In this document: positions 1-5,866 of the stretch, piece by piece | Layout: each line of letters begins with the position of its first letter | Numbering within the stretch: position 1 is the stretch's first letter | Position numbers and translations under genes: made by a program | Assembly (NCBI GenBank): GCA_011046055.1 | Contig: DSBN01000237.1 | Location: forward strand, 1-5,866 | Reading direction: 5' to 3' | Origin: Sediminispirochaeta sp. | GTDB lineage: Bacteria > Spirochaetota > Spirochaetia > DSM-16054 > Sediminispirochaetaceae | DNA: 5,866 nucleotides | The notes under the pieces: model-generated | Seen by the model: only the letters and a program-made list of their open reading frames with translations | What the model was told of the DNA's origin: nothing | Database searches by the model: none

Positions 1-2180
1 ATTCAGGTGCTCGTGGTAGTAGGGCTCAGATTCGACAGCTGGCGGGCATGCGTGGTCTGATGGCCAAGCCTTCCGGTGACATTATCGAGCTGCCGATCCG
101 CTCCAACTTCAAGGAGGGCTTGTCGATAATTGAGTTCTTTATTTCCACCAACGGTGCGCGAAAGGGGCTCGCTGACACGGCTCTGAAGACCGCTGACGCG
201 GGTTATCTGACCCGGAGACTGGTCGATATCGCCCAGGATGTGGTGGTCAATGAGGAGGACTGTGGTACCATCAACGGCATTGAGCGGGGAGCGCTCAAAG
301 ACGGTGAGGAAATTGTTGAATCTCTGAGGGACCGAATCGCCGGACGTTTCACTCTGGAAAGGGTCAAACACCCGATCACCGGCGAGATAATAGTCGATGT
401 GAACGAAGAGATCACCGACGAGCTGGCGGTGACCATCGAAGAGGTGGGAGTGGAGACCGTTCGAATCAGAACCGTTCTGACCTGCGAGGCTCGACACGGG
501 GTGTGTCGAAAGTGCTACGGCAGAAATCTGGCAACCAATGCTCCGGTAGATGTCGGCGAGGCGGTCGGTATCATCGCCGCGCAGTCCATCGGTCAACCGG
601 GAACGCAGCTGACCATGCGTACCTTCCACATCGGAGGGGCCGCCACGAAGGTCAGTGAAGAGAACCGAATCGCCTTTTCCTATCCGGTACTGGTCAAGGA
701 GATCCATGGAAATACGGTCCAGTTGGACAGTAACGATATTCTGTTCACTCGAAAGGGATTTATTATTGTCGCTAAGGTGCTGCGGCGGATAGGTTTGAAA
801 AAAGACGACGAGCTGCTGGTCGAAGATGGATCAAAGGTAGCGGTCACCGCTCCGCTGCTGAAGCGCAAGGGCGAGGAGATTGCCGCCGAAGAGAACGCCT
901 TTATCCACATTTCGGAGAAAGAGCTCATTTTGGTGGCCCAGGACCAGAAGGTTGATGTCCGAAACGGTGCCGACCTCAGGGTCAACATAGGGGATGTGGT
1001 GGAGAGCGGAGACCCGTTGGCGACTTTCGACCCCTTCTCCGAACCGATCATCGCCGAGGAAGCGGGATCGGTTCGTTTCGAAGATATCGTCTTGGGTACC
1101 ACCCTTAAAGAAGAGATCAACGAAGATACCGGAAATATTGAAAAAAAGATCACCGAGTTTTCCCTGGAAAGCCTGCAGCCGCGGATTATTCTGGAGGATG
1201 AAGAGGGGAACGAAAAGGCCAGCTACTTTCTGCCGGGCAACTCTTACCTGAACGTCGAGGACGGCGAGACGGTGAAAAAGGGGCGTACCCTGGCCAAGCT
1301 CCTCAAGGAGAGCGTGAAGACCAGCGATATCACCGGTGGTCTGCCTCGAGTGGGCGAGCTCTTCGAGGCGCGGCGGCCGAAGGATGCCGCCGTACTGGCC
1401 CAGGTCTCGGGCAAGGTCACCTTCGAAAAGGTTGTGAAGGGCAAGCGGGTCATTATGGTGGTCGACAATTTTGATAATGAGCATAAGCACCTAGTGCCGA
1501 TGGGTCGGCACCTTTTGGTGCGGGACGGCGACCTTGTAGAGGCTGGCGAGCGGCTCTGCGAAGGCAACTATGATCCCCACGATATTCTTGAGATCCTCGG
1601 CGAGAACGCCCTGCAGTCCTTCTTGGTAAATGAGGTGCAGGAAGTCTACCGTCTGCAGGGTGTGAATATCAACGACAAGCACATCGGGGTGATTATTCGA
1701 CAGATGATGCGCAAAGTCGAGATCGTCCAGGTAGGCGATACCAGCTTCATTTTTGGTCAACAGGTGGACAAGTACAAGTTCCATGAGGAGAACCGCAAGG
1801 TAGTACGAGAAGGAGGACAGCCGGCGGTGGCCAAGCCCCTGCTGCTCGGTATCACCAGAGCTTCGCTGAATATTGACTCCTTCATCTCCGCCGCCTCTTT
1901 CCAGGAGACCACCAGGGTATTGACAAATGCAGCCATAGCTGGTAGTAGTGATGGCCTGCGCGGTCTAAAAGAAAACGTTATTATCGGCCATCTCATACCT
2001 GCGGGTACGGGAATGCGGCAGTACCGAAACGTGAAGCTGTACGACGAGAACTCTGAGGATCTTGACGCCTCAGTGCAGAATATTATCGAAGCTCGAAAAC
2101 GAGAGCAGGCTGAAGGGGAGGGGGAACGCCAGGGTTTCTCCGAAGATATGAATGAAGTATTTTCGGATGGCGATGAGTAG
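1..2180 (+). CDS. rpoC: DNA-directed RNA polymerase subunit beta' (C-terminal half, 5' truncated by window)
   Basis: Beta' is one of the two large catalytic subunits of RNA polymerase. The frame is open from base 3 (bases 1-2 finish a codon), giving about 725 residues; the NADFDGD Mg site lies upstream of the window. The first residues, SGARGS, match E. coli beta' near residue 728, and the alignment is gap-free to the trigger loop. The bridge helix ([14 protein letters not shown]) lies around 150-195. Four zinc-finger cysteines at 261, 483, 504 and 513 match E. coli C814, C888, C895 and C898. The trigger loop ([14 protein letters not shown]) is near 597-638. An SI3-type insertion follows at about 648-1319, before [16 protein letters not shown]. 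The rest is the conserved C-terminal region ([43 protein letters not shown]) and an acidic tail. Stop TAG is at 2178-2180. The upstream neighbour is presumably rpoB, not visible here. Confidence 0.98.
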   Translation, partial: SGARGSRAQIRQLAGMRGLMAKPSGDIIELPIRSNFKEGLSIIEFFISTNGARKGLADTALKTADAGYLTRRLVDIAQDVVVNEEDCGTINGIERGALKDGEEIVESLRDRIAGRFTLERVKHPITGEIIVDVNEEITDELAVTIEEVGVETVRIRTVLTCEARHGVCRKCYGRNLATNAPVDVGEAVGIIAAQSIGQPGTQLTMRTFHIGGAATKVSEENRIAFSYPVLVKEIHGNTVQLDSNDILFTRKGFIIVAKVLRRIGLKKDDELLVEDGSKVAVTAPLLKRKGEEIAAEENAFIHISEKELILVAQDQKVDVRNGADLRVNIGDVVESGDPLATFDPFSEPIIAEEAGSVRFEDIVLGTTLKEEINEDTGNIEKKITEFSLESLQPRIILEDEEGNEKASYFLPGNSYLNVEDGETVKKGRTLAKLLKESVKTSDITGGLPRVGELFEARRPKDAAVLAQVSGKVTFEKVVKGKRVIMVVDNFDNEHKHLVPMGRHLLVRDGDLVEAGERLCEGNYDPHDILEILGENALQSFLVNEVQEVYRLQGVNINDKHIGVIIRQMMRKVEIVQVGDTSFIFGQQVDKYKFHEENRKVVREGGQPAVAKPLLLGITRASLNIDSFISAASFQETTRVLTNAAIAGSSDGLRGLKENVIIGHLIPAGTGMRQYRNVKLYDENSEDLDASVQNIIEARKREQAEGEGERQGFSEDMNEVFSDGDE

Positions 2181-2251
2181 CTCAGAAATGAGTCTCCCCG
2201 TATGCTGGCCCCATAGGCCAAAAAAACTAACCAAAGGGAGTACATTGGTAC
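2181..2251 (+). other. rpoC-rpsL spacer with two small hairpins
   Basis: Two short inverted repeats are visible. CTCA-GAAA-TGAG (2181-2192) directly follows the rpoC stop and would form a 4-bp stem capped by a GNRA-type tetraloop. TGGCC-CCATA-GGCCA (2206-2220) gives a 5-bp stem followed by six A residues. Neither is followed by a U-tract on the + strand, so they do not look like terminators. No promoter is evident, so rpsL-rpsG are probably co-transcribed with rpoC. The hairpins might mark processing sites or slow RNase decay, but that is inference. Confidence 0.45.
2235..2240 (+). promoter_or_regulatory. Ribosome binding site of rpsL
   Basis: AGGGAG precedes the ATG at 2252 with an 11-nt gap, a little longer than the other sites here. 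The start is still secure because [12 protein letters not shown] is the standard S12 N-terminus. Confidence 0.6.
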
Positions 2252-2626
2252 ATGCCTACAATTAACCAGCTTGTAAGGAAAGGAAGAAAGACCATTCTGG
2301 CCAAAAAAAATGCGCGAGCCTTGGAGAACTGCCCTCAGAAGCGGGGGGTCTGCACCAGGGTGATGACCGTCACCCCGAAGAAGCCTAACTCGGCGCTTCG
2401 AAAGGTGGCCAGGGTCAGGCTCACGAATGGAATCGAAGTGACCGCCTATATTCCCGGAATCGGACACAACCTGCAGGAGCACTCGGTTGTGTTGATCCGC
2501 GGCGGTCGTGTGAAGGATCTTCCCGGTGTCCGCTACCATATAGTTCGCGGCGCCAAGGACACTCTCGGTGTTGAAGATCGGAAGAAGGGTCGGTCCAAAT
2601 ACGGTACCAAGAAGCCGAAGGCCTAA
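2252..2626 (+). CDS. rpsL: 30S ribosomal protein S12
   Basis: S12 sits at the decoding centre of the 30S subunit and controls reading accuracy; it is the classical streptomycin-resistance target. The 124 residues align without gaps to E. coli S12 from the N-terminus ([10 protein letters not shown]) to the C-terminus ([10 protein letters not shown]). [11 protein letters not shown] (41-51) and [14 protein letters not shown] (83-96) are intact. Lys43 and Lys88, the usual resistance positions, are both lysine, so S12 predicts streptomycin sensitivity. Asp89, methylthiolated by RimO in E. coli, is present. It lies between rpoC and rpsG, and the stop codon overlaps the AAGGAG that serves rpsG, so the two r-protein genes should be translated together. 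Confidence 0.98.
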   Translation: MPTINQLVRKGRKTILAKKNARALENCPQKRGVCTRVMTVTPKKPNSALRKVARVRLTNGIEVTAYIPGIGHNLQEHSVVLIRGGRVKDLPGVRYHIVRGAKDTLGVEDRKKGRSKYGTKKPKA

Positions 2627-2635
2627 GGAGAGTAA

Positions 2636-3109
<474 letters not shown>

Positions 3110-3125
3110 GAGTGACAATAAGCTC

Positions 3126-3154
3126 TTGACCTTTCTGTAAATATTACGTAGTAT
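3126..3154 (+). promoter_or_regulatory. Sigma70-type promoter upstream of tuf
   Basis: TTGACC (3126-3131) is a 5/6 match to the -35 consensus. A 17-bp spacer leads to TAGTAT (3149-3154), a 4/6 match to the -10 with the key A2 and T6 present. Transcription would start near 3161, giving a leader of about 270 nt before the tuf ATG. It lies 16 bp after the rpsG stop, so tuf appears to have its own promoter in addition to any read-through from rpoC-rpsL-rpsG. Confidence 0.65.
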
Positions 3155-3234
3155 AGCACTGCCCGTTGAGTGAAAGCGCGGGTTAGTGTGAGCCAAACCG
3201 ATCGTCCGTATTGCCGCGTGGTAATCCACAAGGG

Positions 3235-3303
3235 ATGATAGGGTGGTTCCAGAAGCTGTATTCAGCCAAGTCAGGCATGGGCTATATAGCCGGCGTGTGC
3301 TGA
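3235..3303 (+). CDS. Possible leader peptide in tuf 5' UTR (doubtful)
   Basis: ATG at 3235 opens a 22-codon frame (MIGWFQKLYSAKSGMGYIAG..) ending at TGA 3301-3303. A purine run, AAGGG, sits immediately in front of the ATG with almost no spacing, which is poor for initiation. The frame runs through the whole 5' half of the three-way junction, so ribosomes on it would disrupt that fold. No family was recognised, and a frame of this length is expected by chance. Confidence 0.12.
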   Translation: MIGWFQKLYSAKSGMGYIAGVC

Positions 3304-3319
3304 CCTCTGGATCCTCACC
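3242..3319 (+). promoter_or_regulatory. Predicted three-way-junction RNA element in tuf leader
   Basis: The closing stem pairs 3242-3253 with 3306-3319: GGUG/CACC, then G3246-C3313 across a two-base bulge, a U-U mismatch, and UCCAGA/UCUGGA. Inside it sit two hairpins. One is GCTG-TATT-CAGC (3255-3266). The other runs 3270-3304: GTCA/TGAC, a bulged G, GCAT/GTGC, an internal loop, and the perfect palindrome GGCTATATAGCC (3280-3291) as tip. Only A3254, C3267-A3269 and C3305 are unpaired at the junction. The nesting was found by eye; no folding energy or covariation was computed. Function is unknown; its position suggests control of tuf. Confidence 0.5.
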
Positions 3320-3327
3320 TTTATTAT
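3300..3327 (+). promoter_or_regulatory. Possible second tuf promoter
   Basis: CTGACC (3300-3305, 4/6 to the -35 consensus), a 16-bp spacer and TATTAT (3322-3327, 5/6 to the -10) would start a shorter leader of about 100 nt near 3334. The same bases form part of the three-way junction in the longer transcript, so only one reading may be meaningful. Confidence 0.3.
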
Positions 3328-3349
3328 CTTACTCACGCATTACTAGCAA

Positions 3350-3409
3350 ATAGACGGTCGGTGTCTATCGGTCTTTGGCCGATTGGGGTTGATCGTTTAA
3401 TTTTTATTT
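3350..3409 (+). promoter_or_regulatory. Tandem/overlapping hairpins and U-rich tract before tuf (candidate attenuator)
   Basis: Three hairpins follow one another: ATAGAC/GTCTAT (3350-3368, 7-nt loop), ATCGGTC-TTT-GGCCGAT (3367-3383, 7 bp with one G-U pair), and CGATT/GATCG (3380-3395, 5 bp with one G-U). The last is followed at once by a U-rich run (3396-3409). The second and third share 3380-3383 and cannot form together, the layout expected of an antiterminator and a weak terminator. The terminator stem is short, so strong termination is unlikely. Confidence 0.35.
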
Positions 3410-3421
3410 GGGGATATTCAC

Positions 3422-3428
3422 AAGGAGG
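3422..3428 (+). promoter_or_regulatory. Ribosome binding site of tuf
   Basis: AAGGAGG, a near-perfect anti-SD match, lies 5 nt before ATG 3434. It would be only 2 nt from the in-frame GTG at 3431, so ATG 3434 is the better start. Confidence 0.85.
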
Positions 3429-3433
3429 AAGTG

Positions 3434-4624
3434 ATGGCTAAAGCCAAGTTTGAAAGAACAAAGCCACATATTAACGTTGGTACTATCGGGCACGTAGACC
3501 ACGGTAAGACTACCCTTACCGCGGCCATTACGATGCACTGCGCCAAGGGAGACACGGGGAAGGTCATGTCTTATGAGCAGATCGACAACGCTCCCGAAGA
3601 GAAGGCCCGTGGTATAACCATTAACACTCGACACGTTGAGTACGAGACCGACAAAAGGCATTACGCCCACGTGGACTGTCCCGGGCACGCTGACTACATC
3701 AAGAATATGATTACCGGCGCCGCTCAGATGGACGGCGCGGTGATCGTAGTTGCCGCCACCGACGGTGCTATGGCCCAGACCAAAGAGCACATCCTCTTGG
3801 CCCGTCAGGTAGGTGTACCCGCGTTGATCGTTTTTATCAACAAAGTCGACCAGGTGGATGATCCTGATTTGATCGAGCTGGTCGAGGAAGAGATGAGGGA
3901 CCTGCTCAAGGAGTACGAGTTCCCCGGTGACGAGATTCCAGTGATCAAGGGCTCCGCTTTCGAGGCTATGGAGAACCCCAACGATCCGGAGAAGACCAAG
4001 TGCATCGATGAGCTCCTCGAGGCCATGGATTCATATTTTCCGCAGCCCGAGCGCGCGGTAGACAAGGACTTCCTGATGCCGATCGAAGACATCTTTTCGA
4101 TCCAGGGACGAGGAACGGTTGTGACCGGTCGTGTTGAGCGTGGAGCAATTCACGTAGGCGATGAAATTGAGATAGTGGGTATCAAGGATACCGCCAAGAC
4201 CACCTGTACCGGTGTTGAGATGTTCAACAAGATTCTCGACGAAGGTCAGGCCGGTGATAATATCGGTGCGCTGCTCCGAGGTGTGGACAAGAACGACGTT
4301 GTTCGCGGACAGGTTTTGGCAAAACCCGGTTCCATCACTCCTCACGCGAAGTTCAAGGGTCAGATTTACGCTTTGAACAAAGAGGAGGGCGGACGCCACT
4401 CGCCTTTCTTCAACGGGTACAGACCTCAGTTCTATTTCAGAACCACCGATATTACCGGTTCGGTGACTCTACCCGAAGACAAGCAGATGGTTATGCCTGG
4501 CGACCATGTTGAGATCAACGTCGAGTTGATTCACCCCATTGCTATGGAGAAGGGACTCCGCTTCGCTATCCGTGAAGGTGGACGAACCGTAGCCAGTGGT
4601 CAGGTAACTGAAATCATAGAGTAG
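3434..4624 (+). CDS. tuf: Translation elongation factor Tu
   Basis: EF-Tu is the GTPase that carries aminoacyl-tRNA to the ribosomal A site. The 396-residue protein has all G-domain motifs: GHVDHGKT (19-26), RGITINT with Thr62 (59-65), DCPGH with catalytic His85 (81-85), NKVD (136-139) and SAF (174-176). Domain 2 carries [13 protein letters not shown] (226-238); domain 3 carries [26 protein letters not shown] (from 317) and [14 protein letters not shown] (from 378). Gln125, a kirromycin-contact position, is conserved. DGAMAQT (110-116) replaces the near-universal DGPMPQT. The start is ATG 3434, as the GTG one codon earlier is too close to the ribosome binding site. The gene has its own promoter and long leader and ends at a strong terminator, so it can act as its own transcription unit. 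The sequence resembles treponemal EF-Tu (from memory). Confidence 0.98.
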   Translation: MAKAKFERTKPHINVGTIGHVDHGKTTLTAAITMHCAKGDTGKVMSYEQIDNAPEEKARGITINTRHVEYETDKRHYAHVDCPGHADYIKNMITGAAQMDGAVIVVAATDGAMAQTKEHILLARQVGVPALIVFINKVDQVDDPDLIELVEEEMRDLLKEYEFPGDEIPVIKGSAFEAMENPNDPEKTKCIDELLEAMDSYFPQPERAVDKDFLMPIEDIFSIQGRGTVVTGRVERGAIHVGDEIEIVGIKDTAKTTCTGVEMFNKILDEGQAGDNIGALLRGVDKNDVVRGQVLAKPGSITPHAKFKGQIYALNKEEGGRHSPFFNGYRPQFYFRTTDITGSVTLPEDKQMVMPGDHVEINVELIHPIAMEKGLRFAIREGGRTVASGQVTEIIE

Positions 4625-4632
4625 TTATTATG

Positions 4633-4673
4633 ATAAGCCCCGCACTCATTTTGTGCGTGCGGGGCTTATTTTT
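4633..4673 (+). terminator. Strong intrinsic terminator between tuf and rpsJ
   Basis: ATAAGCCCCGCAC (4633-4645) pairs perfectly with GTGCGGGGCTTAT (4657-4669), a 13-bp GC-rich stem with an 11-nt loop, followed by TTTT (4670-4673). The loop contains a second GTGC (4653-4656) that could pair with GCAC (4642-4645) in an alternative fold. The opposite strand lacks a U-tract, so it acts on + strand transcripts only. It starts 8 nt after the tuf stop and ends 11 nt before the rpsJ ATG. Confidence 0.92.
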
Positions 4674-4674
4674 C

Positions 4675-4680
4675 GGGGGA
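4675..4680 (+). promoter_or_regulatory. Weak ribosome binding site of rpsJ
   Basis: GGGGGA lies 4 nt before ATG 4685. Unlike the other genes here it lacks a GGAG or GAGG core. It is one base from the terminator U-tract, so the hairpin may hinder ribosome access. Confidence 0.5.
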
Positions 4681-4684
4681 AACA

Positions 4685-4993
4685 ATGGCCAAAGACAGAA
4701 TAAGAGTGCGGCTAAGAGGATTTGACATAGAGTTGATCGACCAAAGTTCGCGAGCAATAGTGCAGACGGTGGAAAAGGCGGGAGCGAAAGTGGCCGGGCC
4801 GGTTCCTCTACCCACCAGGGTAAATAAGTTTACTGTGCTTAAGTCGCCGCACGTGAATAAGAAATCTCGAGAACAGTTTGAAATGAGAACTCACAAGAGA
4901 TTGATCGACATTCTTGATCCTACATCGAAGGTGATGGATGCCCTAATGAAGCTTGAGCTTCCTGCTGGTGTGGATGTAGAGATTAAGCAGTAA
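4685..4993 (+). CDS. rpsJ: 30S ribosomal protein S10 (NusE)
   Basis: S10 is a 30S-head protein that also acts as NusE, binding NusB and NusG in antitermination and transcription-translation coupling. The 102-residue length is standard. [14 protein letters not shown] opens the protein; GPVPLPTR (38-45), [20 protein letters not shown] (53-72), [14 protein letters not shown] (87-100) complete the family pattern. It is the first gene of the classical S10 cluster, followed by rplC after 30 bp. It starts just after the tuf terminator, so its transcription depends on read-through or on an overlapping promoter. By eye it uses more AGA and ATA codons than tuf, which would fit lower expression, but this was not counted. 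Confidence 0.97.
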   Translation: MAKDRIRVRLRGFDIELIDQSSRAIVQTVEKAGAKVAGPVPLPTRVNKFTVLKSPHVNKKSREQFEMRTHKRLIDILDPTSKVMDALMKLELPAGVDVEIKQ

Positions 4994-5023
4994 AGTGCTA
5001 ATTTTACTTAATCGAGGTAAAAG

Positions 5024-5641
5024 ATGTTAGGGCTGATCGGTAGAAAACTTGGAATGACGCAGGTCTTTGACGAGCGAGGGGTTTTGACTCCGGTAACCGT
5101 CATAAAGATAGAAGAGAATCAGATTGTAGATATACGCAGCGAAGAAAAGAATGGCTATAGTGCCGTGCTTATGGGCGCCGTGGATGCAAAGAAGAGCCGG
5201 GTGAACAAACCTTACGCCGGCCAGTTCGGCGACGGTACCCCTAAACGCTGGCTTATGGAGATGAGAGATTTTGAATTGGAGTGTCAAAAAGGCGAGAGCC
5301 TGGGAGCGGAAGTTTTCAAAGATACCGCCTTCGTGGATGTTATTGGCACCTCCAAGGGGAAGGGGTATCAGGGAGTGATGCGGCGTCACGGTTTTGCCGG
5401 TGGCCGCAAGACTCACGGATCGAAGTTCCACCGAGGTTTGGGTGCTACGGGTATGGCCGCCACCCCCTCAAAGATTCACAAGGGCACTAAAATGCCCGGA
5501 AAAATGGGTGGGGACAGAACCACCGTGCAGAATCTCAGACTGGTAAAAATCGACGAAGAGAAGCAGTACCTTTTAGTGAAGGGCGCTGTGCCGGGTCCTC
5601 GCAAGGGGATGGTGATCGTCAGGAAAGCTAAGAAGAAGTAG
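5024..5641 (+). CDS. rplC: 50S ribosomal protein L3
   Basis: L3 binds 23S rRNA early in 50S assembly, and its long loop reaches toward the peptidyl-transferase centre. The 205-residue protein is of normal length. It begins MLGLIGRKLGMTQVFDE, and has VDVIGTSKGKGYQGVMRRHGF (105-125 region), GGRKTHGSKFHRGLG (126-140), KMPGKMGGDRTTVQN (156-170) and LLVKGAVPGPRKG (183-195). The residue methylated by PrmB in E. coli (a Gln) is not conserved in this loop, which reads GATGMAATPSK, as in many non-proteobacteria. The start is supported by GAGG at 5014-5017, 6 nt upstream. The stop codon overlaps the ribosome binding site of rplD, indicating tight coupling. Confidence 0.97.
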   Translation: MLGLIGRKLGMTQVFDERGVLTPVTVIKIEENQIVDIRSEEKNGYSAVLMGAVDAKKSRVNKPYAGQFGDGTPKRWLMEMRDFELECQKGESLGAEVFKDTAFVDVIGTSKGKGYQGVMRRHGFAGGRKTHGSKFHRGLGATGMAATPSKIHKGTKMPGKMGGDRTTVQNLRLVKIDEEKQYLLVKGAVPGPRKGMVIVRKAKKK

Positions 5642-5650
5642 AGGCAAAAA

Positions 5651-5866
5651 ATGGAAACAAAGGTCTTTTCGATAGAAGGCGAAGAGATAAAAAATATCGA
5701 TTTGAACGATGAAGTCTTCAATGTCGAAATCAACGACAGTGCAATCTACTATGCAATACAGGGTGAGCTGGCAAACCGACGGATCGGTACCGCCGCTACG
5801 AAGAACCGGAAACTGGTGCGAGGTAGCAACTCCAAGCCTTGGCGACAGAAAGGTACTGGGCACGCC
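5651..5866 (+). CDS. rplD: 50S ribosomal protein L4 (N-terminal part, 3' truncated by window)
   Basis: L4 is an early 50S assembly protein whose extended loop lines the exit tunnel; in E. coli it also represses the S10 operon. The first 72 codons are visible, starting METKVFSIEGEEIKNIDL and reaching the signature SKPWRQKGTGHA (61-72) at the start of the tunnel loop. The N-terminal segment with DLNDEVFNVEINDSAIYYAI closely resembles treponemal L4 as remembered. GAGG (5641-5644), overlapping the rplC stop, is 6 nt before the ATG. Position after rpsJ and rplC matches the S10 operon order. The frame stays open to the window edge. Confidence 0.95.
   Translation, partial: METKVFSIEGEEIKNIDLNDEVFNVEINDSAIYYAIQGELANRRIGTAATKNRKLVRGSNSKPWRQKGTGHA

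Larger units (their letters stand above)
3110..3433 (+). promoter_or_regulatory. rpsG-tuf intergenic regulatory region with structured leader RNA
   Basis: This 324-bp stretch contains no convincing gene; the longest notable reading frame is a 22-codon one at 3235-3303. From 5' to 3' it holds a strong promoter (3126-3154), a possible weak CCCG/CGGG stem (3162-3182), a 4-bp hairpin GTGG-TAAT-CCAC (3218-3229), a three-way junction (3242-3319), hairpins at 3350-3395 with a U-rich tract, and the tuf ribosome binding site. GTGTGAG (3186-3192) can pair with CTCACGC (3332-3338), which would enclose the hairpin and the junction in one larger domain. The density of complementary segments suggests a folded leader rather than a plain spacer. 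I do not recognise it as a known RNA family. Confidence 0.6.

Noticed and set aside
1920..1948. Perfect -35 TTGACA within rpoC with TAGTAG 17 bp downstream
   Set aside because: The -10 is weak (3/6) and the bases encode the conserved VLTNAAIAG segment, so the match is likely chance. It could be an internal promoter for rpsL-rpsG if a start is mapped near 1955.
2206..2226. Hairpin in the rpoC-rpsL spacer as a terminator
   Set aside because: The 5-bp stem is followed by A residues, not U, on the coding strand, and on the other strand the T-run lies on the wrong side.
3238..3252. T-box-like string AGGGTGGTTCC in the tuf leader
   Set aside because: The T-box needs TGGNACCGCG; here the bases after TGG do not match, no stem I or specifier loop is apparent, and tuf is not a usual T-box target.
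3242..3310. Possible SRP RNA or tRNA because of AGCCAAG and GTGTGC segments
   Set aside because: The conserved SRP core (GGAAGGNAGCAGCC) is absent, and no cloverleaf with a TPsiC arm can be drawn.
3389..3418. TTGATC-18-GATATT promoter-like pair just before tuf
   Set aside because: Transcription would start within the tuf ribosome binding site, leaving it unusable.
3431..3433. GTG as the tuf start codon
   Set aside because: It is only 2 nt from the ribosome binding site; ATG 3434 has proper spacing and gives the standard MAKxKF start.
3404..3790. 128-codon minus-strand frame over the tuf start
   Set aside because: It is antisense to the highly conserved EF-Tu G domain and has no ribosome binding site or family resemblance.

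Overview
The window carries seven protein-coding genes, all on the + strand, and joins the end of the RNA polymerase cluster to the start of the large ribosomal-protein cluster: rpoC (3' part) - rpsL - rpsG - [324-bp regulatory gap] - tuf - [terminator] - rpsJ - rplC - rplD (5' part). The organism looks like a spirochaete of the Treponema/Spirochaeta type. The clues, compared from memory and not by search, are the EF-Tu sequence, an L4 N-terminus close to treponemal L4, and a beta' subunit with a large insertion in the trigger loop. No mobile element, CRISPR array, tRNA or rRNA was recognised.

Positions 1-2180 encode the C-terminal half of beta'. A 71-bp spacer with two tiny hairpins leads to rpsL (S12), followed 12 bp later by rpsG (S7). 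In the commonest bacterial arrangement (str operon) fusA would come next; here it is absent. The space between rpsG and tuf (3110-3433) holds a good sigma70-type promoter (TTGACC-17-TAGTAT) and then about 270 nt with strong folding potential, including a well-formed three-way junction and an overlapping hairpin pair ahead of a U-rich tract. This is the most interesting part of the window: a candidate cis-regulatory leader RNA for tuf.

tuf (EF-Tu, 396 aa) ends at a textbook intrinsic terminator with a perfect 13-bp stem. The U-tract ends only 11 nt before the rpsJ start codon, so S10-operon expression must come from read-through or from a promoter overlapping the terminator. rpsJ, rplC and the start of rplD follow with short spacers, as in the classical S10 operon.

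Together the genes make core transcription and translation parts: polymerase, decoding-site proteins S12 and S7, the aa-tRNA carrier EF-Tu, S10/NusE (shared by ribosome and antitermination complex) and 50S assembly proteins L3 and L4. The coding content is ordinary. The novelty, if any, lies in the control regions around tuf.
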